DNA of 10,632 nucleotides from Phycisphaerales bacterium (GCA_028288945.1 JAQGHH010000191.1:1-10632), one strand, 5' to 3'. Positions 1 to 7,144 are shown, counted from the first letter of the stretch. Notes: generated by a model not told the origin, from the sequence alone. Program-made: numbers and translations.

Positions 1-1692
1 GAGCCGCTGCGAGAGCAGATGCACGCCCCGGCGGAATTTGTTCTCGACCTTCATGTCCACCAACTCGACATGCGGCATCTGCAAGCCGCGGACGCGGCGA
101 GGGAGGTGGAGAAGGGAATACGGTGACGCCGAGGGGGAGGAGGACGCGGGGACACGGGGACGCGGGGACGCGGGGAGGGAGAGGGCGGAGGACGCGGAGA
201 CGGGGAGACGCGGGGACGCGGGGAGGGAGGGAGTGCGAATTTCAGATTTCAAATTTGAGATTTCAAATTGAGGGGCGGCCGGGGGGGCTTGGCTGTCAAT
301 TTGCACTTTGCAATTTGCAGTTTCCAATTTGCAGTCGCCCTCCCCCCCAGTCCTCTCGCCTGTCATCTCCCTCCCCCCGTCCCCGCGTCCCACCATCTCC
401 GCCTCCTCCACTCCATCCCTCCCCGCGTCGCCTTTTCCCGTCCCCGCGTCCCCGCGTCCCCGTGTCCCCGCGTCCTCTGCTCCCCCTTCCCTCGCCTGCA
501 CGCGATAGTACGTCTCCAGCGACGGGGTCGCGCTTCCCAGCAGGATCGGCACGCCTTCGATTTGGGCGCGCTTAATGGCTACGTCGCGGCCGTGGTAGCG
601 CGTGGCGGTGTCCTGCTTGTAGCTGGCTTCGTGTTCTTCGTCGACGACGATCACGCCCAGGTCCGGAATGGGGGCGAAGACGGCGGAGCGGGCACCGACG
701 ACGACTTGCGCGTGGCCCAGGGAAATTTGCTGCCAGAAGCGGTGACGCTCGGTAGCGGTGAGGCCGCTGTGGAGGATGGCGACGCTTTTGAACCGCGCGG
801 TAAATCGGCGGACGGTTTGCGGCGTCAGGGCGATCTCGGGGACGAGCACGATCGCCCGCTTGCCGCGGTTCACGGCCTGGCGGATGCACTGGAGGTAGAC
901 TTCGGTTTTGCCGCTGCCGGTGACGCCCAGCAGGAGGCTGACGGAGAAGCCGCCATCGACGACGCGGGGGAGGAGCGCGTCGTAGACTTTTTGCTGGTCT
1001 TCGTTGAGGGCGATGTCGGGCTCGTCGCCCGCCGAGGGTTGCATGTCGGCGGTGAGCCGCGGCAGGTCCACCTCGGGGGTGACGGTGATCAGGCCCAGAC
1101 GGACGAGCTTGCGGACGGTCGGGACGCTCGCGCCGGATTCGCCCGATAGGCGGACGATGTCGATCGATTCGTCCGGTTGCAATTGCAACAACCGCGCGAG
1201 GATCGAGCGGCGTTTGGGGGCGCGGGTTTTCTCGAGGATCGCCTGCACCTGCTCGCGCTCCATCGCCAGGCGGACGATCTGCGAATAGCCGAGTCCCACT
1301 TTCTTCCGCACCGCCGCAGGCAGGACGGTCTCCAAAACGCTCCCCAGCGGCGAGCAGTAATAGCGGCTCATCCACCGGGCCAGTTCCATCAGCTTTGGAG
1401 GCACGAGGACGCGCTCGTCGTCGATGTTGAGCATCCGCTTGATGCGCGGGTAGGACGATTCGGGGCGGATCGAGATGACGTACCCGAAGGCGGGCCGATT
1501 ACCCTTGCCCAGCGGGACACGAACGCGCTGGCCGACTTTGAGCGATGCCACAAGTGCCGGTGGGACGGCGTAGTCGAGGGTGCGGTCGATGCTCTGCTCG
1601 ATGGCGACCGCCGCGAACGGCCCGGGATGCCGCGGCTCCGCCGGCTCCGGGGGCGGATCAGGAAGCTCGCGGAATAGGGTCGGCGTGTTCAA
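1..1692 (-). CDS. priA: Primosomal protein N' (replication restart helicase PriA), 3'-partial, with in-frame repeat insertion
   Basis: PriA is a 3'-5' DNA helicase that binds stalled or D-loop forks and starts replisome reloading in the cytoplasm. Residues count from the proposed TTG start at 1692. The N-terminal 3'-DNA-binding-like part is near residues 40-110 (DRTLDYAVP, VGQRVRVPLGKG). Walker A GVTGSGKTE is at 256-264, PEIALTPQT near 285, VGARSAVFAPIPDLG near 332-346, DEEH (motif II) at 351-354, SYKQ just after, and GSATPSLE (motif III) at 386-393. Family sequence ends at Gln399 (498-496) and resumes at Tyr525 (120-118) as YSLLHLPRRV, then MPHVELVDMKVENKFRRG. The codons between are an unbroken low-complexity insert described separately. 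The zinc-binding region and C-terminus lie beyond base 1. An in-frame TAG at 1758-1756 bounds the start; TTG follows GGGAG at a short spacing and no in-frame ATG precedes the conserved domain, so the start is tentative. The identity is secure. Whether the insert is tolerated, or is an assembly artefact, cannot be told here. Confidence 0.95.
   Translation of the reverse strand, partial: MNTPTLFRELPDPPPEPAEPRHPGPFAAVAIEQSIDRTLDYAVPPALVASLKVGQRVRVPLGKGNRPAFGYVISIRPESSYPRIKRMLNIDDERVLVPPKLMELARWMSRYYCSPLGSVLETVLPAAVRKKVGLGYSQIVRLAMEREQVQAILEKTRAPKRRSILARLLQLQPDESIDIVRLSGESGASVPTVRKLVRLGLITVTPEVDLPRLTADMQPSAGDEPDIALNEDQQKVYDALLPRVVDGGFSVSLLLGVTGSGKTEVYLQCIRQAVNRGKRAIVLVPEIALTPQTVRRFTARFKSVAILHSGLTATERHRFWQQISLGHAQVVVGARSAVFAPIPDLGVIVVDEEHEASYKQDTATRYHGRDVAIKRAQIEGVPILLGSATPSLETYYRVQAREGGAEDAGTRGRGDAGTGKGDAGRDGVEEAEMVGRGDGGREMTGERTGGEGDCKLETANCKVQIDSQAPPAAPQFEISNLKSEIRTPSLPASPRLPVSASSALSLPASPRPRVPASSSPSASPYSLLHLPRRVRGLQMPHVELVDMKVENKFRRGVHLLSQRL
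121..495. repeat. Low-complexity fold-back (inverted-repeat) element inserted in priA
   Basis: This block interrupts PriA homology. On the plus strand it has three parts: a G/A-rich arm (133-231) built from 8-nt units ACGCGGGG/ACACGGGG and GGGAGGGA; an A+T-rich core (236-335) of short words such as ATTTCAAATTTGAGATTTC and TTTGCAATTTGCA; and a C/T-rich arm (341-490) largely complementary to the first. Bases 140-176 and 441-477 form a perfect 37-bp inverted repeat, 264 nt apart. I see no transposase and no obvious target-site duplication. In the priA frame the 375 nt equal 125 codons with no stop: TCA occurs on the plus strand at 242, 249, 263, 296 and 363, never in that frame, and there is no TTA or CTA. 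The translation is a Gly/Arg/Asp/Glu-rich half, a short mixed middle (CKLETANCKVQI), then a Pro/Ser/Ala/Arg-rich half. Outer limits are inferred from where PriA similarity stops and are uncertain by several codons. Confidence 0.85.
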
Positions 1693-1748
1693 AAGGCTCC
1701 CAATGGGTCGCGGTGGCAGAAGACATTTGAATGTGCTAACGTCCGTTT

Positions 1749-1778
1749 GCGGGCCCTATCGCAATAGGTTGGCCCCGC
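1749..1778. promoter_or_regulatory. Imperfect palindrome in the priA/membrane-protein divergent spacer
   Basis: The roughly 200-bp spacer 1693-1894 separates divergently read genes and must hold both promoters. It contains an interrupted palindrome: GCGGG (1749-1753) with CCCGC (1774-1778), enclosing CCTAT (1755-1759)-CGCA-ATAGG (1764-1768). A second short palindrome, ACAATACATTGT, is at 1802-1813. Either could be an operator or a hairpin in a leader. I found no convincing -35/-10 pair on either strand, so no promoter is called. The role is inferred from position only. Confidence 0.25.
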
Positions 1779-1894
1779 ATGAGTCCGCTGCCGCGTCTTG
1801 CACAATACATTGTACGCAGCGGACCATTGTTAGGAAATAGTTTGGTTAATCGGCAACAGATGCTGTGGCCGATGAATTCGGGGTTGCTCCCATC

Positions 1895-2821
1895 ATGACT
1901 GAACCGCTCGCCGATTCCGATCATCCCATCGATCCCCCTGTTGATCCCGCGGACGCGTCCATTTTTGGGCCGCGGCGGGTTACGCAAGCGATGGTGATTC
2001 TGACCGCGGTGGTTTCGTGCCTGATCTTCAACGCGGTGGCGAAGGCGATGCACGTTCCCAGCGAACCCAAATTCCGCGGCGTGCTGTTGCAACCGCCGGG
2101 GCCGCAGGCGGGAGCGCTCGTCGTCGGTCTGTCGCTTCTCGTGGCGTGCACGGGTCTCGGGACGCTCGTTCTGAGGCGGCGGTGGTTCCTCGCGGGGCTG
2201 ATGACGGCTGTCGCGGGGCTGGCCAACTGGTCGGTGCGCGGGGGGCCGGCGGAATACGTCTTTTTTCGCGCCGATACGTTCGGGCAGGGCAAGTGGGTTT
2301 TCATTCAGATGCTCGGGGAGCTGACGATTCTGTTTGCCGTGATCGGCGGACTCTGGAACTGGCTCTGGGCCCGGCAACAGCACCTGCTGCTTGCGATGCC
2401 GGAGGAAAAAGAGAAAGGCACGGAGCGCGGGTCGGTGCTCACCGCGATTCTGGCGCAGGCGGCGATCATGGCCGTGCTGTTGCTCCTCCTGAGCGCGACG
2501 AGCCAGAAGAAACAAGTGCTGACCAGCGTGTTCATCGCCGGCCTGGTGGCGACGGCGATCGCCGAATCGTGGTTTGCCGACGTCCGCGCGGCGCGTTGGT
2601 ATTGGGCCGCGCCGTTGGTGGTGGGCGTGCTCGGATACGCGGCGGGGTATTTCATGCCCGCGGGAATTGAGTTCGGATCGGTGGACCCCGAGCGCAACAT
2701 CTTCGCGCCGCTCACGCGCGTGCTGCCCCTTGATTACGCGAGCTTGGGGTGCGCGGGAGTGCTGTTGGGATATTGGGCGGCATCACCCGAACCGGAGGAC
2801 GAGGGCAGAAGTGCAGAGTGA
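1895..2821 (+). CDS. Polytopic membrane protein of unknown function
   Basis: The 308-residue product is not recognised as a named family. It has an acidic, proline-rich N-terminus (residues 1-28), then eight hydrophobic segments near 30-50, 72-93, 97-113, 134-158, 181-201, 208-225, 234-253 and 280-296. Basic RRR at 94-96 and a charged loop EEKEKGTERG near 170-179 help set topology. No catalytic motif was seen. ATG at 1895 was preferred; an in-frame GTG at 1865 would add ten residues and has no better ribosome-binding site. The last codons (about RSAE) and the TGA come from the neighbouring word-like repeat, so the original C-terminus may have been replaced. It runs divergently from priA and convergently with the DUF4159 gene, with no obvious operon partner. 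A transporter, a flippase-like protein or a plain lineage-specific membrane protein are all possible. Confidence 0.8.
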   Translation: MTEPLADSDHPIDPPVDPADASIFGPRRVTQAMVILTAVVSCLIFNAVAKAMHVPSEPKFRGVLLQPPGPQAGALVVGLSLLVACTGLGTLVLRRRWFLAGLMTAVAGLANWSVRGGPAEYVFFRADTFGQGKWVFIQMLGELTILFAVIGGLWNWLWARQQHLLLAMPEEKEKGTERGSVLTAILAQAAIMAVLLLLLSATSQKKQVLTSVFIAGLVATAIAESWFADVRAARWYWAAPLVVGVLGYAAGYFMPAGIEFGSVDPERNIFAPLTRVLPLDYASLGCAGVLLGYWAASPEPEDEGRSAE

Positions 2822-2923
2822 AGAGTGCAGAATGCAGAGCAGCGAGGATGGAGGACAGAGGATGGAAGATGGCGCTGAACTGCCATCTTCCATCCTCTGT
2901 CCTCCATCTTCCAATTTGACCGC
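2805..2923. repeat. Word-like intergenic repeat with inverted-repeat half
   Basis: The sequence between the stop codons of two converging genes is almost wholly repeat. The left part (2805-2839) is built from related words: GCAGAAGTGCAGAG (2805-2818) and GCAGAATGCAGAG (2827-2839), joined by AGTGAAGA-type units. The right part is a purine-rich arm of GGATGGAGGA-like words followed by its exact complement (see the hairpin at 2844-2911). It ends TTCCAATTTG (2909-2918) then ACCGCCC. The priA element carries the same ten bases at 322-331, followed by CAGTCGCCC. It supplies the TGA (2819-2821) of the membrane-protein gene and stops immediately before the TAA of the minus-strand gene (2929-2927). 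There is no coding capacity of its own. Confidence 0.75.
2844..2911. terminator. Long hairpin between convergent genes, possible bidirectional terminator
   Basis: Bases 2847-2873 and 2882-2908 are perfectly complementary (27 bp) with an 8-nt loop (2874-2881). Two more pairs beyond a G/T mismatch extend the stem to 2844-2911. It lies between the stop codons of genes converging from both sides, where a bidirectional terminator is expected. There is no strong T-run on either side, so it is not a classic intrinsic terminator. The structure is certain; termination is inferred. It is also the inverted-repeat half of the surrounding repeat. Confidence 0.55.
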
Positions 2924-2926
2924 CCC

Positions 2927-5209
2927 TTACTTCTTCCCCGCATACAGCAGGATATTCCGCATGATCCCGACGGCGGAGTCGGGGCTGTAGCCGGAGATTC
3001 CGTCCACGGATTCACCGACCAGGCCGGCGGAGATGTCTTCGCGGCTGAAGAAGACTGCCATCCTGCCGCCGTGATCGATGGCCCTCACTTGGGGGGATTT
3101 CGAGTCTCCGCCTAATGCCTTGCGCATGAAGCTCCGGTAGGAGACGGACTCGAGCGGCGCCTCGGGAAGCGTGTAGAGTGGGCTGTACGGCGGAAGTGCC
3201 ACATTGAGGCGGGAAGCCTCGGCACTGAACATCTGCTTCAACTCAGCGCTCGCCGATTCCGCGAACTCCCTGGACCCCCCTGCCGCATCGATCACCAGCG
3301 TGCCGCCGTGCAACACGAACGCCACGAGCTGCGCCCGCTGCTCGGGGGTGAGTGTCAGCTTTGTGGTTCCCGTCAGATGGGCGACTTTGAAGTCCGCGAG
3401 CTTGTCCTCGCCCAGGCGCACGGGCTTGACGATCAAATCTGTGTGGAATTGATTGTGGAGGATCGCTGAGAGTCGTGGCCAACCACCCGGCTCCGGGTCG
3501 GGATTGTCGCCGGCCATCAGGCGGGCGACGCGGACGGTTTTGTCGGCGATGATCTTGGGGTCGCTCTTCACGACTGTCGTGTCGCCGCGGTAGCGCAAGT
3601 TCTTTTTGTCGAACGCGTAGATGAAGATGTCGGCGCCCAGCTGATACGCGTCCGGGTTTAGCTTGTCGTGGCGCATCTGCCAGGCACGGGAGAGGTCGGC
3701 CTGGGGCACCAGCACCACCAGCTCGCGCACGCCGTTGCTCAGGCCCAGGACCGATGGGTGGCTTTTCCAGTTGACTGAGGGATAGGGCTGATTGGTGTAA
3801 ATCGGGTGCGTCGCCTCCAGTTCGCGGAAGGCGTAGTTCGGGAAAAGCTTGGCGCCGAGTTTTAGGACGCTGTCGGCGAACGGCTTTTTGCCGCAGTCGG
3901 CGTTGGCCACGATCATGCCGCCTTGTTCCACGTAGGTGCGTAGGTTGGCGACGTCCTTGTCCGAGAGCCGGAGTTCGTCGCTGCCGCTGATGTAAAGGAT
4001 GGGCGCATCGTGCAGGTCTTCGGGTGCGACTTTCAGGTTGACGATCTGCCAGTTGAGGTCGCGTTCGAGATTGTGGCCCATCCACCGGGCCAGGTTGGCG
4101 CAGTCGCGGGGCCGCTCATTCCAGGGGCCTTCGAGCGCGCGGCCGGTGAGGCCGACGTTCTCGTACTGGAGCTTGTTCATCAGCACCGGCGCGCGGCCGC
4201 GAGTGAGGAACAGGAGCACGAAGCACGTGTCCTGTAATCTGCCCCAGGTGCCGTCGTCGTATTGCGACTTGATGAGCGCCTCTGCGCCGCGCTGGTACCA
4301 GTCGGAGGTGCCGAAATACTTGCGGCCGCTGGCCACGCCGATCCGCTCGATGCCGTACATGCAGTAGAAATTGCTGGTTTCGAGAACGTCGTGAATGTGC
4401 GCGTCGATCCAGTTGAGGCCGCGTTCGATGTTCTCGTTGCCGAGGTTGTTGTGGCAGTTGCCGGCGTCGGGTTGGGTGTAGTCCTGGGTGATGAAGAGGC
4501 TTGCGACCCCCGCCGCGGTCATGGGCGGCGTCGAAATGGCCAACGGGTCGGTTGGCGAGTACCGGTAGGACCAGCCGCCGTCGGTGTTCTGATGCTTGCG
4601 CCAGGCCAGGTCCATCATGCGCCAGGTGCCTTCGGGAATATCGATGCCGCCCTGCTCCAGCGCCCATAATCCGAGCACGCCGTACTGGCTGACGCTGTGA
4701 TCGGAATAGTCGAGCGGCTGCGGGCCTTTGTCGTAGTAATATGAAAAAAAGCCCGTGTCCGGGCCCTTCTTGTAGAGGGTGCCCAGGAGGATGTCGGCGT
4801 CGCGACGGAGAAAGGGCTTAATGCTCCTATCCTCGCCCAAAAGCAGCCACACCTGGCAGCGCAGGCCGACCGCGTAGATGCCTTTCATCTCGGCGTGCTT
4901 GAGGAATTCAATGCCGCTGGCCACGCGCGGGTCGGTGCGCGGCTCGCCCGCCGCGAGCAGGGCATAGGTGGCGATTGCGGTCAGGCCGCCCCACTGCCGG
5001 CCGGTGGTTTCGGAATTGCCGTCGCCGAGGACTTTGGGGGAACTCTCCCAGTTCCCCTCTTTGTTCTGCGCCTTATAAATAACCTCTTTGGCCTTCTGAA
5101 CCGCCTTCTCAATCTGCTGCTGCGTCGCGCCGCGCGCGGGCGCGGGAATGATGCCGCAGAAGGCAACGAAAAGCGCCAATACGATCGCGGATACGCAGCG
5201 GTTGGACAT
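2927..5209 (-). CDS. Exported alpha/alpha-toroid plus DUF4159-like protein
   Basis: The 760-residue product starts with a Sec-type signal peptide (hydrophobic AIVLALFVAFCGIIPA near 8-23, probable cleavage around ARGA, 26-29), so it should act outside the cytoplasmic membrane. Residues about 30-340 resemble the prenyltransferase/squalene-cyclase toroid fold: helical repeats with Gly/Trp motifs such as GRQWGGLTAIATYALL (70-85), SQYGVLGLWALEQGG (174-188), TDGGWSYR (209-216) and DDGTWG (318-323). Residues about 395-480 look DUF4159-like (APILYISGSDELRLSDKDV, then LRTYVEQGG, then ANADCG). A second module with the same pattern is at about 605-665 (HLTGTTKLTLTPEQ, then VLHGGTLVIDAAGG, then FAES), followed by MAVFFSREDISAGL and a C-terminal helix. 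ATG at 5209 was chosen; TTG codons at 5218 and 5215 lie closer to AGAGG (5227-5223) and are real alternatives. The gene diverges from the dehydrogenase-like gene. The fold assignment is good; no enzymatic activity is known, and none of the usual cyclase acidic motifs was identified. Confidence 0.88.
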   Translation of the reverse strand: MSNRCVSAIVLALFVAFCGIIPAPARGATQQQIEKAVQKAKEVIYKAQNKEGNWESSPKVLGDGNSETTGRQWGGLTAIATYALLAAGEPRTDPRVASGIEFLKHAEMKGIYAVGLRCQVWLLLGEDRSIKPFLRRDADILLGTLYKKGPDTGFFSYYYDKGPQPLDYSDHSVSQYGVLGLWALEQGGIDIPEGTWRMMDLAWRKHQNTDGGWSYRYSPTDPLAISTPPMTAAGVASLFITQDYTQPDAGNCHNNLGNENIERGLNWIDAHIHDVLETSNFYCMYGIERIGVASGRKYFGTSDWYQRGAEALIKSQYDDGTWGRLQDTCFVLLFLTRGRAPVLMNKLQYENVGLTGRALEGPWNERPRDCANLARWMGHNLERDLNWQIVNLKVAPEDLHDAPILYISGSDELRLSDKDVANLRTYVEQGGMIVANADCGKKPFADSVLKLGAKLFPNYAFRELEATHPIYTNQPYPSVNWKSHPSVLGLSNGVRELVVLVPQADLSRAWQMRHDKLNPDAYQLGADIFIYAFDKKNLRYRGDTTVVKSDPKIIADKTVRVARLMAGDNPDPEPGGWPRLSAILHNQFHTDLIVKPVRLGEDKLADFKVAHLTGTTKLTLTPEQRAQLVAFVLHGGTLVIDAAGGSREFAESASAELKQMFSAEASRLNVALPPYSPLYTLPEAPLESVSYRSFMRKALGGDSKSPQVRAIDHGGRMAVFFSREDISAGLVGESVDGISGYSPDSAVGIMRNILLYAGKK

Positions 5210-5321
5210 GCCCAACAAGATACCTCTAGCAATCAGTTTGCCAAGCGGCGAAACTCCGGTCGGATTGACATTCCTGAAGCACTACCGGAGTGTATGTCGG
5301 TCGCCCAAACAGAGGTTATTG
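5210..5321. promoter_or_regulatory. Divergent control region with an 8-bp inverted repeat around a TTGACA box
   Basis: This spacer of about 110 bp must serve both flanking genes. ACTCCGGT (5253-5260) and ACCGGAGT (5284-5291) are exact inverted repeats, 23 nt apart. TTGACA, a perfect sigma-70-type -35 box, lies between them at 5265-5270 on the plus strand. No good -10 sits 16-18 nt downstream; TGTATG (5291-5296) is weak and too far. AGAGG at 5311-5315 is the ribosome-binding site for the plus-strand ATG at 5322, and AGAGG at 5227-5223 on the minus strand serves the other gene. The inverted repeat could be an operator acting on both genes; this is inferred from position. Confidence 0.35.
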
Positions 5322-7142
5322 ATGCGCACCGCCCTGCCGCTTGCGGCGTTTCTCTTTCTTCCGTCCCTCGCCCTCGCGGCGGGCGGGCCGCTTCCCGCGG
5401 ATCAGGCCCCGCTACGCATGACATTACCCCACGGCTTCCGCGCCACGCTGTTCGCCGGCGAGCCTGATGTCGTGCAGCCGATCGCTTTCGCCTTCGACGA
5501 CCGCGGACGCGTCTGGGTCGCGGAGTGCAATTCCTACCCGGAGTGGCAGAAGGACCCGGCGAAGCCGGGCCGCGACCGCATCCTGGTGTTTGAAGACGAC
5601 GGCTCCGGCCACTTCGCTAACAAGAAAGTCTTCCTCGACCACATCGTCAACCTCTCGGGCCTTGAGATCGGCTTTGGCGGCGTCTGGGTTCTGTCCGCGC
5701 CGAAATTGCTGTTTGTTCCGTTCGCCAAGGACGACAACACCCGCGCCGGCGAGCCGCAGGTGATGCTCGACGGATGGACCCTCGATGCGAAGCACAACAT
5801 CGTCAATCGCCTCACCTGGGGCCCCGACGGCTGGCTCTGGGGGTGCCATGGGATCCTCGCCACCTCCAATGTCGGAAAACCCGGCGCGGCTGATTCCCAG
5901 CGCACCAAGCTGAATTGCAGCGTCTGGCGCTACCATCCGACCCGCCATGAATTCGAAGTCGTCGCCAGCGGCACCACCAACCCTTGGGGCCTCGATTTCG
6001 ACGACTACGGGCAGGCGTTCATCACCAACTGCGTCATCAGTCATCTTTGGCACATCATTCCCGGCGCGCATTACCAACGCATGTACGGCGAAGACCTCGA
6101 CAAGGAATCCTTCGGCCTCATTGGCGGATGCGCGGACCACATCCACTGGGCAGGGGGCGACTGGACTACCTCGCGCGCCGGCGACTCTCACAGCCAGGCG
6201 GGCGGGGGCCATGCCCACGCCGGGTGCATGGTCTACCTGGGCGACAACTGGCCCGACACCTACCGCAACAACGTCTTCATGTGCAACATCCATGGCAATC
6301 GTGTGAATGACGACCTCCTGGAGCACAAAGGCTCCGGATACGTCGCCCGTCACGGCCATGACTTCCTGCTCGCCAACGACCCCTGGTTCCGCGGGCTCAA
6401 CCTCGCCTACGGCCCCGACGGAGGCGTCTACGTTTCCGACTGGACCGACACCGGCGAATGCCACAACTACGCGACCGTCGACCGCACGAACGGACGCATC
6501 TACAAAATCACCTACGGCACGCCCGCCGCTGTGAAGGCGGACGTCGCCGGCCGTAGTGATGCGGAATTGGTCGCAATGCAATGGCACAAGAATGACTGGT
6601 GGGTGCGCCACGCCCGCCGGGTGTTGCAGGAGCGCGCCGCGGCGGGCGTGCTTGACCCTTCCACCCGCCCCGCATTGCTCGAGGCCCTTAAGGAAAACCC
6701 GGACGTTTCCCGCCAGCTCCGTGGGCTCTGGGCGCTTCATGCCACGGGCGGAGTCGGCGAGCCGCTCACGTTGGAATTGCTGGGAAGCCCGCAGGAATAC
6801 GTGCGGGCGTGGGCCGTGCGGCTGGCGCTGGAAGATCGTCACGCATCGGAGAGTTTGCTCAATCGGCTTTCGGGACTGGCGACGAATGACGCTTCGCCGG
6901 TGGTGCGATTGGCGCTCGCTTCGGGCCTGCAAAGGCTACCAATCGCGCAGCGATGGCCCGTCGCCGAGGGACTGATCGGGCATGATGATGGGGCCGATCA
7001 GAATTTGCCGTTGATGATCTGGTACGGGATTGAGCCCCTCGTGGCCGCCGATCCGGATCGTGCGGGAGCATTGGTCTTGAAGTCCAAAATACCTCTGGTA
7101 CGTGAATACGTCGCCCGCCGGCTCGCGACGACGGGCGGGTGA
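5322..7142 (+). CDS. Exported PVC-type 'membrane-bound dehydrogenase' propeller (TIGR02604-like), short form
   Basis: The 606-residue product has a signal peptide (ALPLAAFLFLPSLALAA, residues 4-20). A beta-propeller of the type named putative membrane-bound dehydrogenase in Planctomycetes and Verrucomicrobia covers about 28-400. Motifs include LPHGFRATLFAGEPDVVQPI (35-54), DDRGRVWVAECNSYPEW (59-75), WGPDGWLWGCHG (166-177), TTNPWGLDFDDYGQ (218-231), HAHAGCMVYLGDNWP (297-311) and VSDWTDTGECHNY...DRTNGRIYKITYG (371-399). Residues about 410-600 are HEAT-like helices (PLVREYVARRLA at the end). Long family members usually continue with more helices and a C-terminal c-type heme domain carrying CxxCH; here the TGA at 7140 comes first and no CxxCH is present. 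Start: ATG at 5322, six bases after AGAGG, rather than further upstream. It heads a tight plus-strand gene set. The biochemical substrate of the family is unproven, so 'dehydrogenase' is only a family label. Confidence 0.9.
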   Translation: MRTALPLAAFLFLPSLALAAGGPLPADQAPLRMTLPHGFRATLFAGEPDVVQPIAFAFDDRGRVWVAECNSYPEWQKDPAKPGRDRILVFEDDGSGHFANKKVFLDHIVNLSGLEIGFGGVWVLSAPKLLFVPFAKDDNTRAGEPQVMLDGWTLDAKHNIVNRLTWGPDGWLWGCHGILATSNVGKPGAADSQRTKLNCSVWRYHPTRHEFEVVASGTTNPWGLDFDDYGQAFITNCVISHLWHIIPGAHYQRMYGEDLDKESFGLIGGCADHIHWAGGDWTTSRAGDSHSQAGGGHAHAGCMVYLGDNWPDTYRNNVFMCNIHGNRVNDDLLEHKGSGYVARHGHDFLLANDPWFRGLNLAYGPDGGVYVSDWTDTGECHNYATVDRTNGRIYKITYGTPAAVKADVAGRSDAELVAMQWHKNDWWVRHARRVLQERAAAGVLDPSTRPALLEALKENPDVSRQLRGLWALHATGGVGEPLTLELLGSPQEYVRAWAVRLALEDRHASESLLNRLSGLATNDASPVVRLALASGLQRLPIAQRWPVAEGLIGHDDGADQNLPLMIWYGIEPLVAADPDRAGALVLKSKIPLVREYVARRLATTGG

Positions 7143-7144
7143 GG

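Noticed and set aside
140..231. CRISPR-like or minisatellite array
   Set aside because: The units are about 8 nt and back-to-back with no unique spacers, and the matching complement lies 264 nt away. This is a low-complexity fold-back repeat.
121..495. Insertion sequence or MITE with target-site duplication
   Set aside because: The inverted arms are present, but I could find no flanking direct duplication and no transposase. The ends are defined only by loss of PriA similarity.
268..1149. Long plus-strand open frame (293 codons)
   Set aside because: It lies antisense to the clear PriA frame. It is open because of high G+C and the stop-free repeat, and its translation shows no recognisable domain.
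1..1692. priA as a pseudogene
   Set aside because: All visible helicase motifs are intact and the frame is continuous through the insert, so disruption is not shown. Function remains untested.
5424..6932. Long minus-strand open frame (502 codons)
   Set aside because: It is fully antisense to the propeller gene, whose translation carries the family motifs. The antisense product is a composition shadow.
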